Source: Vibrio tarriae (GTDB taxonomy: Bacteria > Pseudomonadota > Gammaproteobacteria > Enterobacterales > Vibrionaceae). Taken from it: DNA of 64,000 nt. Positions 35,107 through 44,742 of this stretch are shown here, one piece after another. The DNA is taken from the NCBI RefSeq assembly GCF_002216685.1, contig NZ_CP022353.1, positions 496,001 through 560,000 on the forward strand, read 5' to 3'. The notes beneath the pieces were generated by a model, which did no database searches, had not been told where the DNA came from, and saw only the letters and a list, made by a program, of their open reading frames with translations. A program made the position numbers and the translations under genes. How positions within the stretch are numbered: position 1 is the stretch's first letter; every line of letters begins with the position of its first letter.

Positions 35107-36411
35107 ATGTCATATGTCTCTCTTAGTGGTTTATCCGCCGCGCAGATGGATTTAAATACCACCAGTAACAACATTGCGAACGCCAATACTTTTGGTTTTA
35201 AAGAGTCGCGTGCCGAATTTGGTGATGTGTATTCCACCTCACTCTTTACTAACGCGAAGACGACACCAGGGCAAGGTGTGCAAGCGGCCAAAGTGGCTCA
35301 ACAGTTCCACGAAGGTTCGAGCATCTACACCAATAACCCATTGGATCTGCGTATTGCGGGTACCGGTTTCTTCGCTGTCGCGAAAGATCGCCTAGTTCCA
35401 CAGCAAAATGAGCTGACTCGTAACGGCGCATTCCACTTGGACAAAAATAGCTTCATGGTCACAGCGAATGATGAGTTCCTGCTTGGTTATGAAGTAAACC
35501 CTGATACGGGTGATGTTTTATCTTATGAGCCAAAGCCAATTAATATTCCGCCGCAGTTTGGTAAGCCGAAACAAACCGCGAATATTGACTTAGGGGCAAA
35601 CTTGCCTGCTAACGGTGATCTCAAAGATCCAGCGCTATTTGATATCACAGATCCTGAAACTTATAACCGTACTACCTCATCGACCATTTATGATTCTATG
35701 GGGCAACCTTATAAGTTAACGACGTATTACTTGAAAGATATGAATCAAGCTAATACATGGCAGACCTACTACACCGTCACTGACAAAACCGGTGAAAAGC
35801 CGATTAACGTTGTCGGTGGTGATGCGGCAAGTCCAACAGGCCACGTGGGACATACCATGCGTTTTAACAACGATGGTACTCTGGCGAGCCTAAACAACGG
35901 TCAACCGATTGTGACTGAACCGCTTGGGGGGGGAGCAAACCCTATCGATTTGAACGGGGCGGATGTGAATCAAACGTTGTCATTCAAATTAGATACGGTA
36001 ACTCAGTTTGCCGCACCTTTTGAGCTGACCAAATTTGATCAGGATGGCGCGACCACTGGCTTCCTAACCAAAGTTGACTTTGACGAAAATGGTAGCGTAC
36101 TTGCTACTTACTCGAACGGCATTAACACCACACTAGGCCGTGTTGCGCTGGTGCGTGTTGCTAACGAGCAAGGGCTGGACAAAAAAGGCGGCACTCAGTG
36201 GGATGCCACTCAGTTTTCGGGGGCGAAAATCTGGGGTGAATCGAATAAAGGTTCTTTTGGTTCGGTCAGTAATGGCTCACTAGAGCAGTCGAACATCGAT
36301 ATGACGCAAGAGCTGGTGGATTTGATTTCCGCTCAGCGTAACTTCCAAGCCAACTCACGTGCTTTGGAAGTACACAACGGATTGCAACAAAACATCCTGC
36401 AAATTCGTTAA
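35107..36411 (+). CDS. flgE: flagellar hook protein FlgE
   Basis: 434-residue hook subunit. It has the N-terminal rod/hook motif LSGLSAAQMDLNTTSNNIAN, hook domains D1-D2, and the C-terminal helix VDLISAQRNFQANSRALEVHNGLQQNILQIR. A run of eight G residues at 35936-35943 lies inside the coding frame (PLGGGANP) and is in frame here. An inverted repeat follows the stop. Confidence 0.96.
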   Translation: MSYVSLSGLSAAQMDLNTTSNNIANANTFGFKESRAEFGDVYSTSLFTNAKTTPGQGVQAAKVAQQFHEGSSIYTNNPLDLRIAGTGFFAVAKDRLVPQQNELTRNGAFHLDKNSFMVTANDEFLLGYEVNPDTGDVLSYEPKPINIPPQFGKPKQTANIDLGANLPANGDLKDPALFDITDPETYNRTTSSTIYDSMGQPYKLTTYYLKDMNQANTWQTYYTVTDKTGEKPINVVGGDAASPTGHVGHTMRFNNDGTLASLNNGQPIVTEPLGGGANPIDLNGADVNQTLSFKLDTVTQFAAPFELTKFDQDGATTGFLTKVDFDENGSVLATYSNGINTTLGRVALVRVANEQGLDKKGGTQWDATQFSGAKIWGESNKGSFGSVSNGSLEQSNIDMTQELVDLISAQRNFQANSRALEVHNGLQQNILQIR

Positions 36412-36419
36412 TCCTCTTC

Positions 36420-36457
36420 AACCCCATTAAGCGGCGGCAATGCGGCTTAATGGGGTT
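36420..36457 (+). terminator. hairpin after flgE
   Basis: AACCCCATTAAGC / GCTTAATGGGGTT 13-bp perfect stem with an 11-12 base loop. The T run is missing (TGCCTCTTT follows), so it may partly terminate or process the mRNA between the flgB-E and flgF-J parts. Confidence 0.65.
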
Positions 36458-36543
36458 GCCTCTTTGCCCCCTTGCCGCGGCAAATACGCTTATCTCCTTC
36501 AGATTTCTCATCTATCAGCTTGTTCCATAAGGAATAATTAAGT

Positions 36544-36559
36544 TGGCATGTTGCTTGCT
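36544..36559 (+). promoter_or_regulatory. sigma-54 promoter of flgF
   Basis: TGGCATG-TTGC-TTGCT matches the -24/-12 consensus with one change. It lies 35 bp before flgF, after the flgE hairpin, so flgFGHIJ has its own RpoN-dependent promoter. Confidence 0.8.
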
Positions 36560-36593
36560 TTAACTGCTTTAACTAACGATTTGGGAGCAGATT

Positions 36594-37343
36594 ATGGACC
36601 GCGCATTGTTTCTTGCCATGAGTGGCGCAAAACAAAACATGCAAGCGATGCAGCTACGGGCAAACAACCTCGCTAACGTCAGCACGACAGGTTTTCGTGC
36701 CGATTTAGCGCAAGCGCGTTCAATGCAAGCTTACGGTGAAGGCCTCCCAACTCGCGTTTTCAGTATGACTGAGCGTCCTGGGCATAACTTTGCCCAAGGC
36801 AGTGTGATCACGACAGGTCGCGATCTCGACATCACCATTCAAGGTGATGGCTGGATTTCTGTGCTGGATAAAACCGGCAAAGAGGGGCTGACTCGTAACG
36901 GCAACCTACGTATCGATGAAACAGGCCTGCTGCTTAACGGCAATGGGCATCCGGTTCTCGGTGAAACAGGCGCACCGATAACCTTGCCTGTGCCACTAAC
37001 CAAAGTCGAAATTGGCGGTGATGGCACTATTTCTGTTCGCCCACAAGGTGCACCTGCCGATGCGATGGAAGTCGTGGATCGAATCAAGCTGGTTCGACTC
37101 AATGATCAGTCACTGTTTAAAGACGTGAATGGTTTATTTCGCGCGACGGATCCTAATACGCAGTTTGAGGCCGATGCTGGCGTAAAAATTCTCACGGGTG
37201 CCCTTGAAGGAAGCAACGTGAATGCGATTGGTGAAATGACCAGTCTTATCGACTTGCAACGTCAGTTTGAAATGCAAGTCAAGATGATGAGCACGGCGGA
37301 AGAGATGGACAAAGCTTCCGATTCACTGCTTCGCACGAGCTAA
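36594..37343 (+). CDS. flgF: flagellar basal-body rod protein FlgF
   Basis: 249-residue proximal rod subunit. N-terminal MDRALFLAMSGAKQNMQAMQLRANNLANVSTTGFRADLAQ (rod motif NNLANVSTTGF) and C-terminal LIDLQRQFEMQVKMMSTAEEMDKASDSLLRTS are the paired helices of rod proteins. First gene after a sigma-54 promoter. Confidence 0.95.
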   Translation: MDRALFLAMSGAKQNMQAMQLRANNLANVSTTGFRADLAQARSMQAYGEGLPTRVFSMTERPGHNFAQGSVITTGRDLDITIQGDGWISVLDKTGKEGLTRNGNLRIDETGLLLNGNGHPVLGETGAPITLPVPLTKVEIGGDGTISVRPQGAPADAMEVVDRIKLVRLNDQSLFKDVNGLFRATDPNTQFEADAGVKILTGALEGSNVNAIGEMTSLIDLQRQFEMQVKMMSTAEEMDKASDSLLRTS

Positions 37344-37362
37344 TTTAAGGTAGGAGTTAGGT

Positions 37363-38151
37363 ATGCAACCAGCACTATGGGTCAGTAAGACCGGCTTAGA
37401 TGCCCAACAAACCAACATTGCAACGATTTCCAACAACCTTGCCAACGCCTCCACCATTGGCTTTAAAAAAGGGCGTGCGGTGTTTGAAGATCTGTTTTAC
37501 CAAAACATTAACCAGCCGGGGGCACAATCCTCGCAAAACACTCGTTTGCCGAGTGGTTTGATGCTAGGGGCAGGCTCTAAGGTGGTGGCAACCCAAAAGG
37601 TACACACTCATGGTAACGCACAAACCACCTCCAACAGCTTGGACATGATGATTGAAGGCGACGGTTTTTTCCAAATTCTGATGCCGGATGGCAACATTGC
37701 CTATAGCCGTAATGGTCAGTTCACTCTGGATGATGAAGGCGCGATTGTGACCTCAGGCTCGGGCTATCGCTTACAGCCAGAGATCATCATTCCCGAAGAT
37801 GCTATCTCCATCACGATTGGTAATGATGGTGAAGTATCGGTTCGTGTCCGTGGTCAGCAAGATAACCAAGTGCTCGGTCAGATCACTACGGTTGACTTTA
37901 TTAACCCCGGCGGCTTAGAGCCCATTGGGCAAAACCTTTATCTACCAACGGGAGCCAGTGGTGAGCCACAAGAAGGAGTTCCAGGTTTGGATGGTTTGGG
38001 GGATGTGCGTCAATCCATGCTCGAAACCTCAAACGTGAATGTAACGGAAGAATTGGTCAACATGATTGAAGCGCAGCGCGTGTATGAAATGAACTCTAAA
38101 GTCATTTCTGCCGTCGATAAGATGATGAGCTTCGTTAACCAACAACTGTAA
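37363..38151 (+). CDS. flgG: flagellar distal rod protein FlgG
   Basis: 262-residue distal rod subunit. It shows SNNLANASTIGFKKGRAVFEDLFYQ near the N-terminus, the central flagellar-basal-body domain with MIEGDGFFQILMPDG, and a C-terminal VNMIEAQRVYEMNSKVISAVDKMM helix. It follows flgF by 19 bases. Confidence 0.96.
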   Translation: MQPALWVSKTGLDAQQTNIATISNNLANASTIGFKKGRAVFEDLFYQNINQPGAQSSQNTRLPSGLMLGAGSKVVATQKVHTHGNAQTTSNSLDMMIEGDGFFQILMPDGNIAYSRNGQFTLDDEGAIVTSGSGYRLQPEIIIPEDAISITIGNDGEVSVRVRGQQDNQVLGQITTVDFINPGGLEPIGQNLYLPTGASGEPQEGVPGLDGLGDVRQSMLETSNVNVTEELVNMIEAQRVYEMNSKVISAVDKMMSFVNQQL

Positions 38152-38174
38152 TTACTAACTAAGAGATGGCCGAG

Positions 38175-38951
38175 ATGAAACGTCTACTTGCTTCTAGCTT
38201 ATTGATTCTGCTCTCTGGTTGTAGCTTGATGCAGCCACCAATTGAAACGGCTGAAACCATTCAAGGCACCACGACGGTAGATGCGGTTGAAGGTGACAAA
38301 TCTGAGAGTAACTCAGGTTTAACCGATGCATTGCGTAACCGTACCGATCCGGTTGCGGGCGATCCTGCATGGGCACCGATCCATCCGAAAGCTAAGCCTG
38401 AGCACTATGCGGCGGAAACAGGCTCGCTGTTTAATTTGGCGAGCGGTAACAGCTTGTATGACGACTCAAAACCGCGCGGTGTCGGTGACATTATTACCGT
38501 GACCTTAAATGAGAGTACCAAAGCCGCCAAAAGTGCCGATGCGGATTTGAATAAGAAAAATGATGCCTCAATGGATCCGCTGGCGGTCGGTGGCAAAGAT
38601 TTGACCATCGGGGATTACAATTTCTCTTACGCGCTGAAAAACGACAATAAGTTTTCAGGGAGCGCGGCGGCTAACCAAAGTAACAGCATGTCAGGCTCGA
38701 TTACGGTGGAAGTGATTGAAGTGCTAGCGAACGGTAACTTAGTGATCCGAGGGGAAAAATGGCTCACTCTGAATACGGGAGATGAGTACATTCGTTTGAG
38801 TGGCACCATTCGTCCGGATGATATCGACTTCGACAATACGATTGCTTCTAACCGTATTTCCAATGCGCGAATTCAATATTCTGGCACAGGAACCAACCAA
38901 GATATGCAAGAACCTGGATTCTTGGCACGATTTTTTAATGTCTCTTTGTAA
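38175..38951 (+). CDS. flgH: flagellar L-ring protein FlgH
   Basis: Outer-membrane L-ring lipoprotein of 258 residues. The ATG at 38175 ([17 protein letters not shown]16) has AAGAG nine bases upstream; the in-frame ATG at 38166 would place the same AAGAG directly against it. [36 protein letters not shown] and the C-terminal [24 protein letters not shown] are FlgH signatures. Confidence 0.95.
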   Translation: MKRLLASSLLILLSGCSLMQPPIETAETIQGTTTVDAVEGDKSESNSGLTDALRNRTDPVAGDPAWAPIHPKAKPEHYAAETGSLFNLASGNSLYDDSKPRGVGDIITVTLNESTKAAKSADADLNKKNDASMDPLAVGGKDLTIGDYNFSYALKNDNKFSGSAAANQSNSMSGSITVEVIEVLANGNLVIRGEKWLTLNTGDEYIRLSGTIRPDDIDFDNTIASNRISNARIQYSGTGTNQDMQEPGFLARFFNVSL

Positions 38952-38991
38952 GTCGAGCCGCTGGGTTAGTTTATTGACAGCATAGTGAACG

Positions 38992-39020
38992 GTGAGGCCT
39001 TTTGGCCTCATCGTTGTTTT
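38992..39020 (+). terminator. weak hairpin between flgH and flgI
   Basis: TGAGGCC / GGCCTCA stem with a short T loop and a discontinuous T run (TCGTTGTTTT). Its place inside an operon suggests attenuation or mRNA processing rather than full stop. Confidence 0.5.
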
Positions 39021-39041
39021 AGAGAGTAAGGTACATCCGCC

Positions 39042-40127
39042 ATGAGAAAATTCACGATTTTATTGATGTTGCTGCTGGCTTCCAGTGCGCAAGCTGCACG
39101 GATCAAAGATGTCGCGCAGGTTGCGGGAGTTCGTAACAACCAACTGGTCGGATACGGCTTGGTCACCGGTTTGCCGGGGACTGGTGAATCCACACCTTTT
39201 ACCGATCAAAGCTTTAACGCCATGCTGCAAAACTTCGGCATTCAATTGCCTCCCGGCACCAAGCCAAAAACTAAAAACGTTGCCGCCGTGATCGTCACTG
39301 CCGATCTGCCCGCGTTTTCTAAGCAAGGTCAAACCATCGATGTCACTGTTTCTTCGATTGGTTCGGCAAAAAGTTTACGTGGCGGCACCTTGATGCAAAC
39401 CTTCATGAAAGGTTTGGATGGACAAGTTTACGCGGTGGCACAAGGTAACTTAGTGGTGAGTGGTTTCAGTGCGACGGGGGCCGATGGTTCAAAAATTGTC
39501 GGCAACAACCCAACTGTGGGGATGATTTCCAGTGGCGCGATTGTTGAGCGTGAAGTCCCCAACCCATTTGGTCGTGGCGATTACATTACCTTTAACCTGT
39601 TTGAATCCGATTTCACAACCGCGCAGCGTTTAGCCGATGCTGTGAACCAGTTCTTAGGGCCTCAAATGGCTTCGGCGGTGGATGCGGCCTCAATCAAAGT
39701 ACGTGCTCCGCGCGATCTCAGCCAGCGTGTTGCCTTCCTCTCTGCGATTGAGAACCTTGAATTCAATCCAGCAGACAGTGCGGCAAAAATTATTGTTAAC
39801 TCACGCACCGGCACTATCGTTGTTGGGCAGAATGTGCGCCTCAAACCAGCCGCGGTTACTCACGGTGGGATGACGGTAGCGATTAAAGAGAATCTTAATG
39901 TCAGCCAGCCTAATGCACTAGGTGGTGGGCAAACGGTTGTCACTCCGGATTCCAGTATCGAAGTGACAGAGAAACAGGGCAAAATGTTTAAGTTAGAGCC
40001 GGGTGTCACTCTGGATGATCTGGTCCGTGCTGTCAACGAGGTGGGTGCAGCCCCTTCTGATTTAATGGCGATTTTGCAAGCGCTGAAACAAGCGGGCGCG
40101 ATTGAAGGCCAACTGATCATTATTTAA
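39042..40127 (+). CDS. flgI: flagellar P-ring protein FlgI
   Basis: 361-residue periplasmic P-ring subunit with a signal peptide (about 1-19, ending SAQA). Mature start [31 protein letters not shown] is conserved in FlgI, and the C-terminal [14 protein letters not shown] closes it. It needs FlgA to assemble around the rod. In operon between flgH and flgJ (10 bases). Confidence 0.97.
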   Translation: MRKFTILLMLLLASSAQAARIKDVAQVAGVRNNQLVGYGLVTGLPGTGESTPFTDQSFNAMLQNFGIQLPPGTKPKTKNVAAVIVTADLPAFSKQGQTIDVTVSSIGSAKSLRGGTLMQTFMKGLDGQVYAVAQGNLVVSGFSATGADGSKIVGNNPTVGMISSGAIVEREVPNPFGRGDYITFNLFESDFTTAQRLADAVNQFLGPQMASAVDAASIKVRAPRDLSQRVAFLSAIENLEFNPADSAAKIIVNSRTGTIVVGQNVRLKPAAVTHGGMTVAIKENLNVSQPNALGGGQTVVTPDSSIEVTEKQGKMFKLEPGVTLDDLVRAVNEVGAAPSDLMAILQALKQAGAIEGQLIII

Positions 40128-40137
40128 GGAGCCAGCC

Positions 40138-41076
40138 ATGATTAATAATCCCAATGACATTGGCTTTATCCAAGATATTGCAGGTCTAGATAAATTGCGC
40201 CAAAAGGCAATTAATGGCGATGAAGGTTCAGAACAATCTGCTCTGACGGCGGCAGCCCGCCAGTTTGAGTCGATCTTTACCTCGATGATGCTCAAGTCAA
40301 TGCGTGATGCGAACAGCGATTTTAAATCAGACATGTTCGGGAGTCAGACTGAAGATACCTACCGACAAATGCTCGATGAGCAGATGGCGAGTGAATTTAG
40401 TTCCTCTGGTTCTCTGGGATTGGCCGATATGATTGTTGCCCAACTTTCAACCGGACAAACTCCGGCAGACAAAAAAGGCGATGATGGTTTCCAAGAAGCC
40501 ATGCGCCGTGTGGAACATGCCCGTAAAACGGCCAGTGAGCGCAGTAATGAAGACTTGGTGGCGGCGGTGTATCCGCTGCGTAAAACACAAGCGGTTCAAT
40601 CGACACAGTTTGATTCTCGTCAGTCGTTTGTCTCCAAACTCAAACCTTATGCGGATAAAGCGGCGCGTATGCTCGGGGTCGATTCTTCCTTGTTGATTGC
40701 TCAAGCAGCACTAGAAACAGGCTGGGGGCAAAAAATGGTGAAAAATGCCCGCGGTAACAGCAATAACCTCTTTAATATCAAAGCGGATCGCAGCTGGCAG
40801 GGTGATAAAGTCGCGACCCAAACTTTGGAATATCACAACAATGTTCCGGTGGTGGAGAAAGCCGCGTTTCGCTCTTATGCGAGCTTTGATGACAGCTTTA
40901 ACGACTATGTTCGCTTCTTGGAAAACAACCCACGTTATACCAATGCGTTGGATCATGGAGGGAACAGTGAACGCTTTATCCACGGTATCCACCGTGCCGG
41001 ATACGCGACAGACCCGCAATACGCCGACAAGGTGCTGCGCGTAAAAGCGCAAATCGATCAAATGAACCTGCTATAA
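40138..41076 (+). CDS. flgJ: flagellar rod assembly protein / peptidoglycan hydrolase FlgJ
   Basis: 312 residues. The N-terminal rod-scaffold domain (about 1-120) has AARQFESIFTSMMLKSMRDANSDF. The C-terminal GH73 glucosaminidase domain (about 155-310) has LIAQAALETGWGQKMVKN, with the catalytic Glu, and YVRFLENNPRYTNAL. It opens peptidoglycan for the growing rod. Last gene of the flgF-J run. Confidence 0.96.
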   Translation: MINNPNDIGFIQDIAGLDKLRQKAINGDEGSEQSALTAAARQFESIFTSMMLKSMRDANSDFKSDMFGSQTEDTYRQMLDEQMASEFSSSGSLGLADMIVAQLSTGQTPADKKGDDGFQEAMRRVEHARKTASERSNEDLVAAVYPLRKTQAVQSTQFDSRQSFVSKLKPYADKAARMLGVDSSLLIAQAALETGWGQKMVKNARGNSNNLFNIKADRSWQGDKVATQTLEYHNNVPVVEKAAFRSYASFDDSFNDYVRFLENNPRYTNALDHGGNSERFIHGIHRAGYATDPQYADKVLRVKAQIDQMNLL

Positions 41077-41081
41077 ATCGC

Positions 41082-41110
41082 CCGCCGGAATATTTCCGGC
41101 GGCACTCTTT
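41082..41110 (+). terminator. hairpin after flgJ
   Basis: CCGCCGGAA / TTCCGGCGG 9-bp GC-rich stem with a TAT loop followed by CACTCTTTCGC. The stem is strong but the T run is poor. Confidence 0.6.
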
Positions 41111-41182
41111 CGCACTCGCTATTTTCCAACTTACTAATCCTAACTTGCTATTTTTATTAGAGTAAATTGAGATTAATTAATC

Positions 41183-41198
41183 TGGCATGCATATTGCT
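41183..41198 (+). promoter_or_regulatory. sigma-54 promoter of flgKL
   Basis: TGGCATG-CATA-TTGCT is one base off the -24/-12 consensus TGGCACG-N4-TTGCW. It is 56 bp upstream of flgK and follows the flgJ hairpin, defining a separate flgKL unit. Confidence 0.8.
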
Positions 41199-41253
41199 AA
41201 TACTGTTTAGATTCAGTGAATTTTACTGATTAATATCGGTTTTCGGGGGCAGT

Positions 41254-43128
41254 ATGGCGTCTGATCTTCTGAATGTGGGTACGCAAAGCGTACTGACGGC
41301 TCAGAGACAACTCAATACCACAGGTCATAACATTTCCAATGTTAATACAGAGGGTTACAGCCGTCAGTCTGTGATCCAAGGGACCAATGCGCCTCGCCAA
41401 TACGGCGGTGAAACCTATGGTATGGGTGTGCATGTGGAAAATGTTCGCCGCTCGTGGGATCAATTTGCCGTTAAAGAGCTGAATATTGCCTCTACCGATT
41501 TTGCCTTTAAGCGGGATACCGAAGAAAACCTCGATATGCTGTCTAAGCTGCTTTCCTCTGTGGCTTCGAAGAAAATTCCTGAGAACCTCAATGAGTGGTT
41601 TGATTCAGTAAAAAGTTTGGCCGATTCGCCCAATGATCTGGGTGCCCGTAAAGTGGTGCTCGAAAAAGCCAAGCTCATTTCACAAAACCTGAATGACTTC
41701 CATGAGACGGTTCGTTTACAAAAAGACATTACCAATAAAGGCTTAGCCCTTGGCGTAGAACGCATCAACCAACTGGCGTTGGAAATTCGTGATTTGCAGC
41801 GTTTGATGATGCGTGTACCTGGACCGCATAACGACCTGATGGACAAGCATGAAAAGCTGGTGTCCGAATTGTCGCAATACACCAAAGTTACGGTCACGCA
41901 AAGAAAACATGGTGAAGGCTTCAACATTCATATCGGCAACGGCCACACTTTGGTTTCCGGTACTGAAGCCAGCCAGCTGAAAGTGATTGATGGTTTTCCT
42001 GATACCCAGCAACACCGTTTAGCCATGGTGGAAGGCAAGGCGCTCAAAGCCATCTCCGCACGTGATATTGGCGGCAAGATGGAAGCCATTTTGGATATGC
42101 GTGATGAGCACATTCCATACCTGATGGATGAAGTCGGTCGTCTCGCGGTCTCCTTTTCTCATGAAGTGAATACCTTGCAAGCCCAAGGCTTAGACCTGCG
42201 CGGCAAGGTAGGCAGTGCTCTGTTTACCGATGTTAACTTGGATGTTCTGGCCCGTTCGCGTGTGGTAACCAACAGTAATTCTAAAGCCGATATGGCGGTA
42301 TTTATTGAAGATGTCAGCCAACTCAAAGGTGGCGAGTACTCCATGCAGTACAACGGCAGTGAATTTGTGGTGACTTTGCCTTCAGGCCAACAAACCGTGT
42401 TGCCAGTGGTCAAAGGCAATGTGTATGTCGATGGCTTACGCGTGGAAGTGCGCAATCCGCCACAAGTCGGGGAGCGAATTTTGGTGCGCCCAACTCGTAA
42501 CGGTGCGGCAGATATACGTTTAGCGACAGAAGATGCGACAAAAATTGCCGCACAGAGCTTTGAAGCGTCGACCACCTTTGCTCAAGGCAAAGCGAAATTT
42601 AAGATTTTGCAAGCGGGGGATGTTCGCGAATTTGAAGTGATTGTTTCGCCAACCGGCGATCAATTCGCGGTGACCGATACCAAAGGCAATATTTTACTTC
42701 AGCCTCAGCCTTATCCGCCGACTGGGCCTGTGACCGTATTGGGCACCACCTTTGAGCTGACGGAAGGCGCTTTGCCTAATGACAAATTCACGGCAAACCT
42801 TGTCCCTTCAGAAGGGGACAACGGCAACCTACGTAAAATGATCAACATTCAAACCGCCAAACGGATGAATGATAACGAGTCCACCATCATCGATCTTTAC
42901 CACAACCTCAACACGGATGTGGGGCTAAAAATGGCCACCATGACGCGTTTGACCGATGTGGCAAGACTGGAGAAAGAGGCGGCGCAATCGCGCATCGCTT
43001 CGATTTCCGGCGTGAACCTCGATGAAGAAGCCGCCAACATGATGAAGTTCCAGCAAGCGTATATGGCTTCCTCACGCATCATTCAGGCATCGAACGATAC
43101 TTTCAACACCATTTTGGCGTTGCGATAG
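41254..43128 (+). CDS. flgK: flagellar hook-associated protein 1 FlgK (HAP1)
   Basis: 624-residue hook-filament junction protein. N-terminal LLNVGTQSVLTAQRQLNTTGHNISNVNTEGYSRQS and C-terminal GVNLDEEAANMMKFQQAYMASSRIIQASNDTFNTILALR are the terminal helices of FlgK. The middle is variable as usual. It starts after GGGGGC with a sigma-54 promoter upstream and is 12 bases from flgL. Confidence 0.97.
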   Translation: MASDLLNVGTQSVLTAQRQLNTTGHNISNVNTEGYSRQSVIQGTNAPRQYGGETYGMGVHVENVRRSWDQFAVKELNIASTDFAFKRDTEENLDMLSKLLSSVASKKIPENLNEWFDSVKSLADSPNDLGARKVVLEKAKLISQNLNDFHETVRLQKDITNKGLALGVERINQLALEIRDLQRLMMRVPGPHNDLMDKHEKLVSELSQYTKVTVTQRKHGEGFNIHIGNGHTLVSGTEASQLKVIDGFPDTQQHRLAMVEGKALKAISARDIGGKMEAILDMRDEHIPYLMDEVGRLAVSFSHEVNTLQAQGLDLRGKVGSALFTDVNLDVLARSRVVTNSNSKADMAVFIEDVSQLKGGEYSMQYNGSEFVVTLPSGQQTVLPVVKGNVYVDGLRVEVRNPPQVGERILVRPTRNGAADIRLATEDATKIAAQSFEASTTFAQGKAKFKILQAGDVREFEVIVSPTGDQFAVTDTKGNILLQPQPYPPTGPVTVLGTTFELTEGALPNDKFTANLVPSEGDNGNLRKMINIQTAKRMNDNESTIIDLYHNLNTDVGLKMATMTRLTDVARLEKEAAQSRIASISGVNLDEEAANMMKFQQAYMASSRIIQASNDTFNTILALR

Positions 43129-43140
43129 GGAGATGGGTAA

Positions 43141-44334
43141 ATGTTAAACCGAATCTCTAGCTTCCATAACTACCAAGCGGTTCAGAACGACATCCGTCGT
43201 CAGGAATCGAAAGTGTTTAATAACCAAGCGCAATTGGCGTCTGGTAAAAAGCTGTTGTCAGCGAGTGATAACCCGCTGGCGACGCACTACATCCAAAACG
43301 TTGGGCAACAAGAAGAGCAACTGCGTCAGTACTTAGATGCGATAGTGTTAGTGCGCAACCGCCTTGAGCATCAAGAAGTCATCATTTCCAATACCGAAGA
43401 GTTTTCTGACTCCGCAAAGCGCACTGTGATGGAGATGATCAACGGTTCATTGTCACCAGAAGATCGGGTGGCGCGTGCGCGCGTGTTGCAAGAAATGGCC
43501 AATAACTTTATTAACCTCGCCAACGTACAAGATGAATCCGGCAACTATATTTTTGCCGGTACCAAACCCAAAAATCAGCCCTTCTTTCGTGATAACCAAG
43601 GCAATGTGACCTACGCGGGGGATGATTATCAGCGCAAAATGAAGATCTCCAACAGCTTGGAAATACCATTTAATAATCCAGGCAGCAAAGTGTTTATGGA
43701 GATCCCGAATCCTTTTGGCAGCTATGAGCCCAACTATGCGCTGCAAGAGGGTTCCGAGCTGCTCTTAGAGCGGGCAGTTAACCTCAATCCCGATGATACT
43801 TCGTCCTATCGCGTAACCTTTGTCGATATGCCTGAAGGCAAAAATGGCTATCAGTTAGAGCGTAACGGCAGCGTAGTGCAAGCGGGAGAGTTTGATGCGA
43901 AAACCGGCATCCAGTTTGAAGAGCTGAACATCCAGCTAAAAGGGCAAATCAGCAAAGGGGATGCGATTGAGCTGACGCCTCGCACCACGTTTAGCGTGTT
44001 TGATACTTTCCGTGATGCGATTCGCTACGCCGAAGGTTCGGTATCGGATGCTTCGAATACGGCCAAACTGCATCAGTTAGTTGAAGAATTTCATACCGCC
44101 TTTATCCATCTCAACAAAACCAGAACGGATATTGGTGCTCGCTTGAGTACGCTCGATATTCAGGAAGAGCAGCACGAAGATTTCAAAATCAGCCTCGCGA
44201 AATCCAAAAGTACCTTTGAGGATCTGGATTACGCAGAAGCCGTGATTGATTTCAACGAGAACTCGCGTGCCCTTGAGGCATCGCAGAAAGCATTTGGTAA
44301 AACCAAAGATCTCACCCTTTTTAACTACATCTAG
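43141..44334 (+). CDS. flgL: flagellar hook-associated protein 3 FlgL (HAP3)
   Basis: 397-residue second junction protein. MLNRISSFHNYQAVQNDIRRQESKVFNNQAQLASGKKLLSASDNPLA is the flagellin-like N-terminal helix of FlgL, and the C-terminus has LDYAEAVIDFNENSRALEASQKAFGKTKDLTLFNYI. Co-transcribed with flgK; both are substrates of FlgN. Confidence 0.96.
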   Translation: MLNRISSFHNYQAVQNDIRRQESKVFNNQAQLASGKKLLSASDNPLATHYIQNVGQQEEQLRQYLDAIVLVRNRLEHQEVIISNTEEFSDSAKRTVMEMINGSLSPEDRVARARVLQEMANNFINLANVQDESGNYIFAGTKPKNQPFFRDNQGNVTYAGDDYQRKMKISNSLEIPFNNPGSKVFMEIPNPFGSYEPNYALQEGSELLLERAVNLNPDDTSSYRVTFVDMPEGKNGYQLERNGSVVQAGEFDAKTGIQFEELNIQLKGQISKGDAIELTPRTTFSVFDTFRDAIRYAEGSVSDASNTAKLHQLVEEFHTAFIHLNKTRTDIGARLSTLDIQEEQHEDFKISLAKSKSTFEDLDYAEAVIDFNENSRALEASQKAFGKTKDLTLFNYI

Positions 44335-44389
44335 CCTTCAATGCCATATGTGCTTAAGCCATATGAGCGAAGTGAGTTGAGTGAAAAAG

Positions 44390-44405
44390 TGGCGCGGAAG
44401 TTGCT
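44390..44405 (+). promoter_or_regulatory. candidate sigma-54 promoter, distal, upstream of flaA
   Basis: TGGCGCG-GAAG-TTGCT differs from the -24/-12 consensus at one of the defined bases. It lies 338 bp upstream of the flaA start, 194 bp before a second sigma-54 motif, so it is either an alternative promoter or a chance match. Confidence 0.5.
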
Positions 44406-44583
44406 AATACAACATTAAGCCTTGGTGAAAAGTTGTACAGGGTAACCAAAGCGGCAAGTAAGCGGCAAAATTGATTGCCGCCAACAAGAATCGGCAACTC
44501 TGAGTGGCTGATTGAATTAGATAGACAATGTAACTCATTGAAAATAAGTGATGTATAGCAGTGGGTGCCAAAGAAAATAAAGT

Positions 44584-44597
44584 TGGCACGCTAATTG
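44584..44597 (+). promoter_or_regulatory. sigma-54 promoter of flaA
   Basis: TGGCACG-CTAA-TTGA agrees with the -24/-12 consensus apart from the last base of TTGC. The spacer CTAATTG is the same as in the flgB promoter. Transcription would start near 44608, giving a leader of about 135 bases in which FlrC could bind, as reported for V. cholerae flaA. Confidence 0.7.
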
Positions 44598-44742
44598 AAT
44601 AAAGTACATCAGAGTTGTTGTAACCGGTTTTTAAATCTGCCTTTGGGCCGATTTGGCAAGTTATTCACGGTCAGTGCTTCCAAAAGAGACCAAAGCTGAC
44701 CGCTTCGCAAATGAGCTTGCGAACTCGATAGGAGAGCAAACT

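Noticed and set aside
44632..44654. TAAA then GCCGATTT before flaA, resembling a sigma-28 promoter
   Set aside because: The spacer is 11 bases instead of 15, and flaA has a proper sigma-54 motif upstream.
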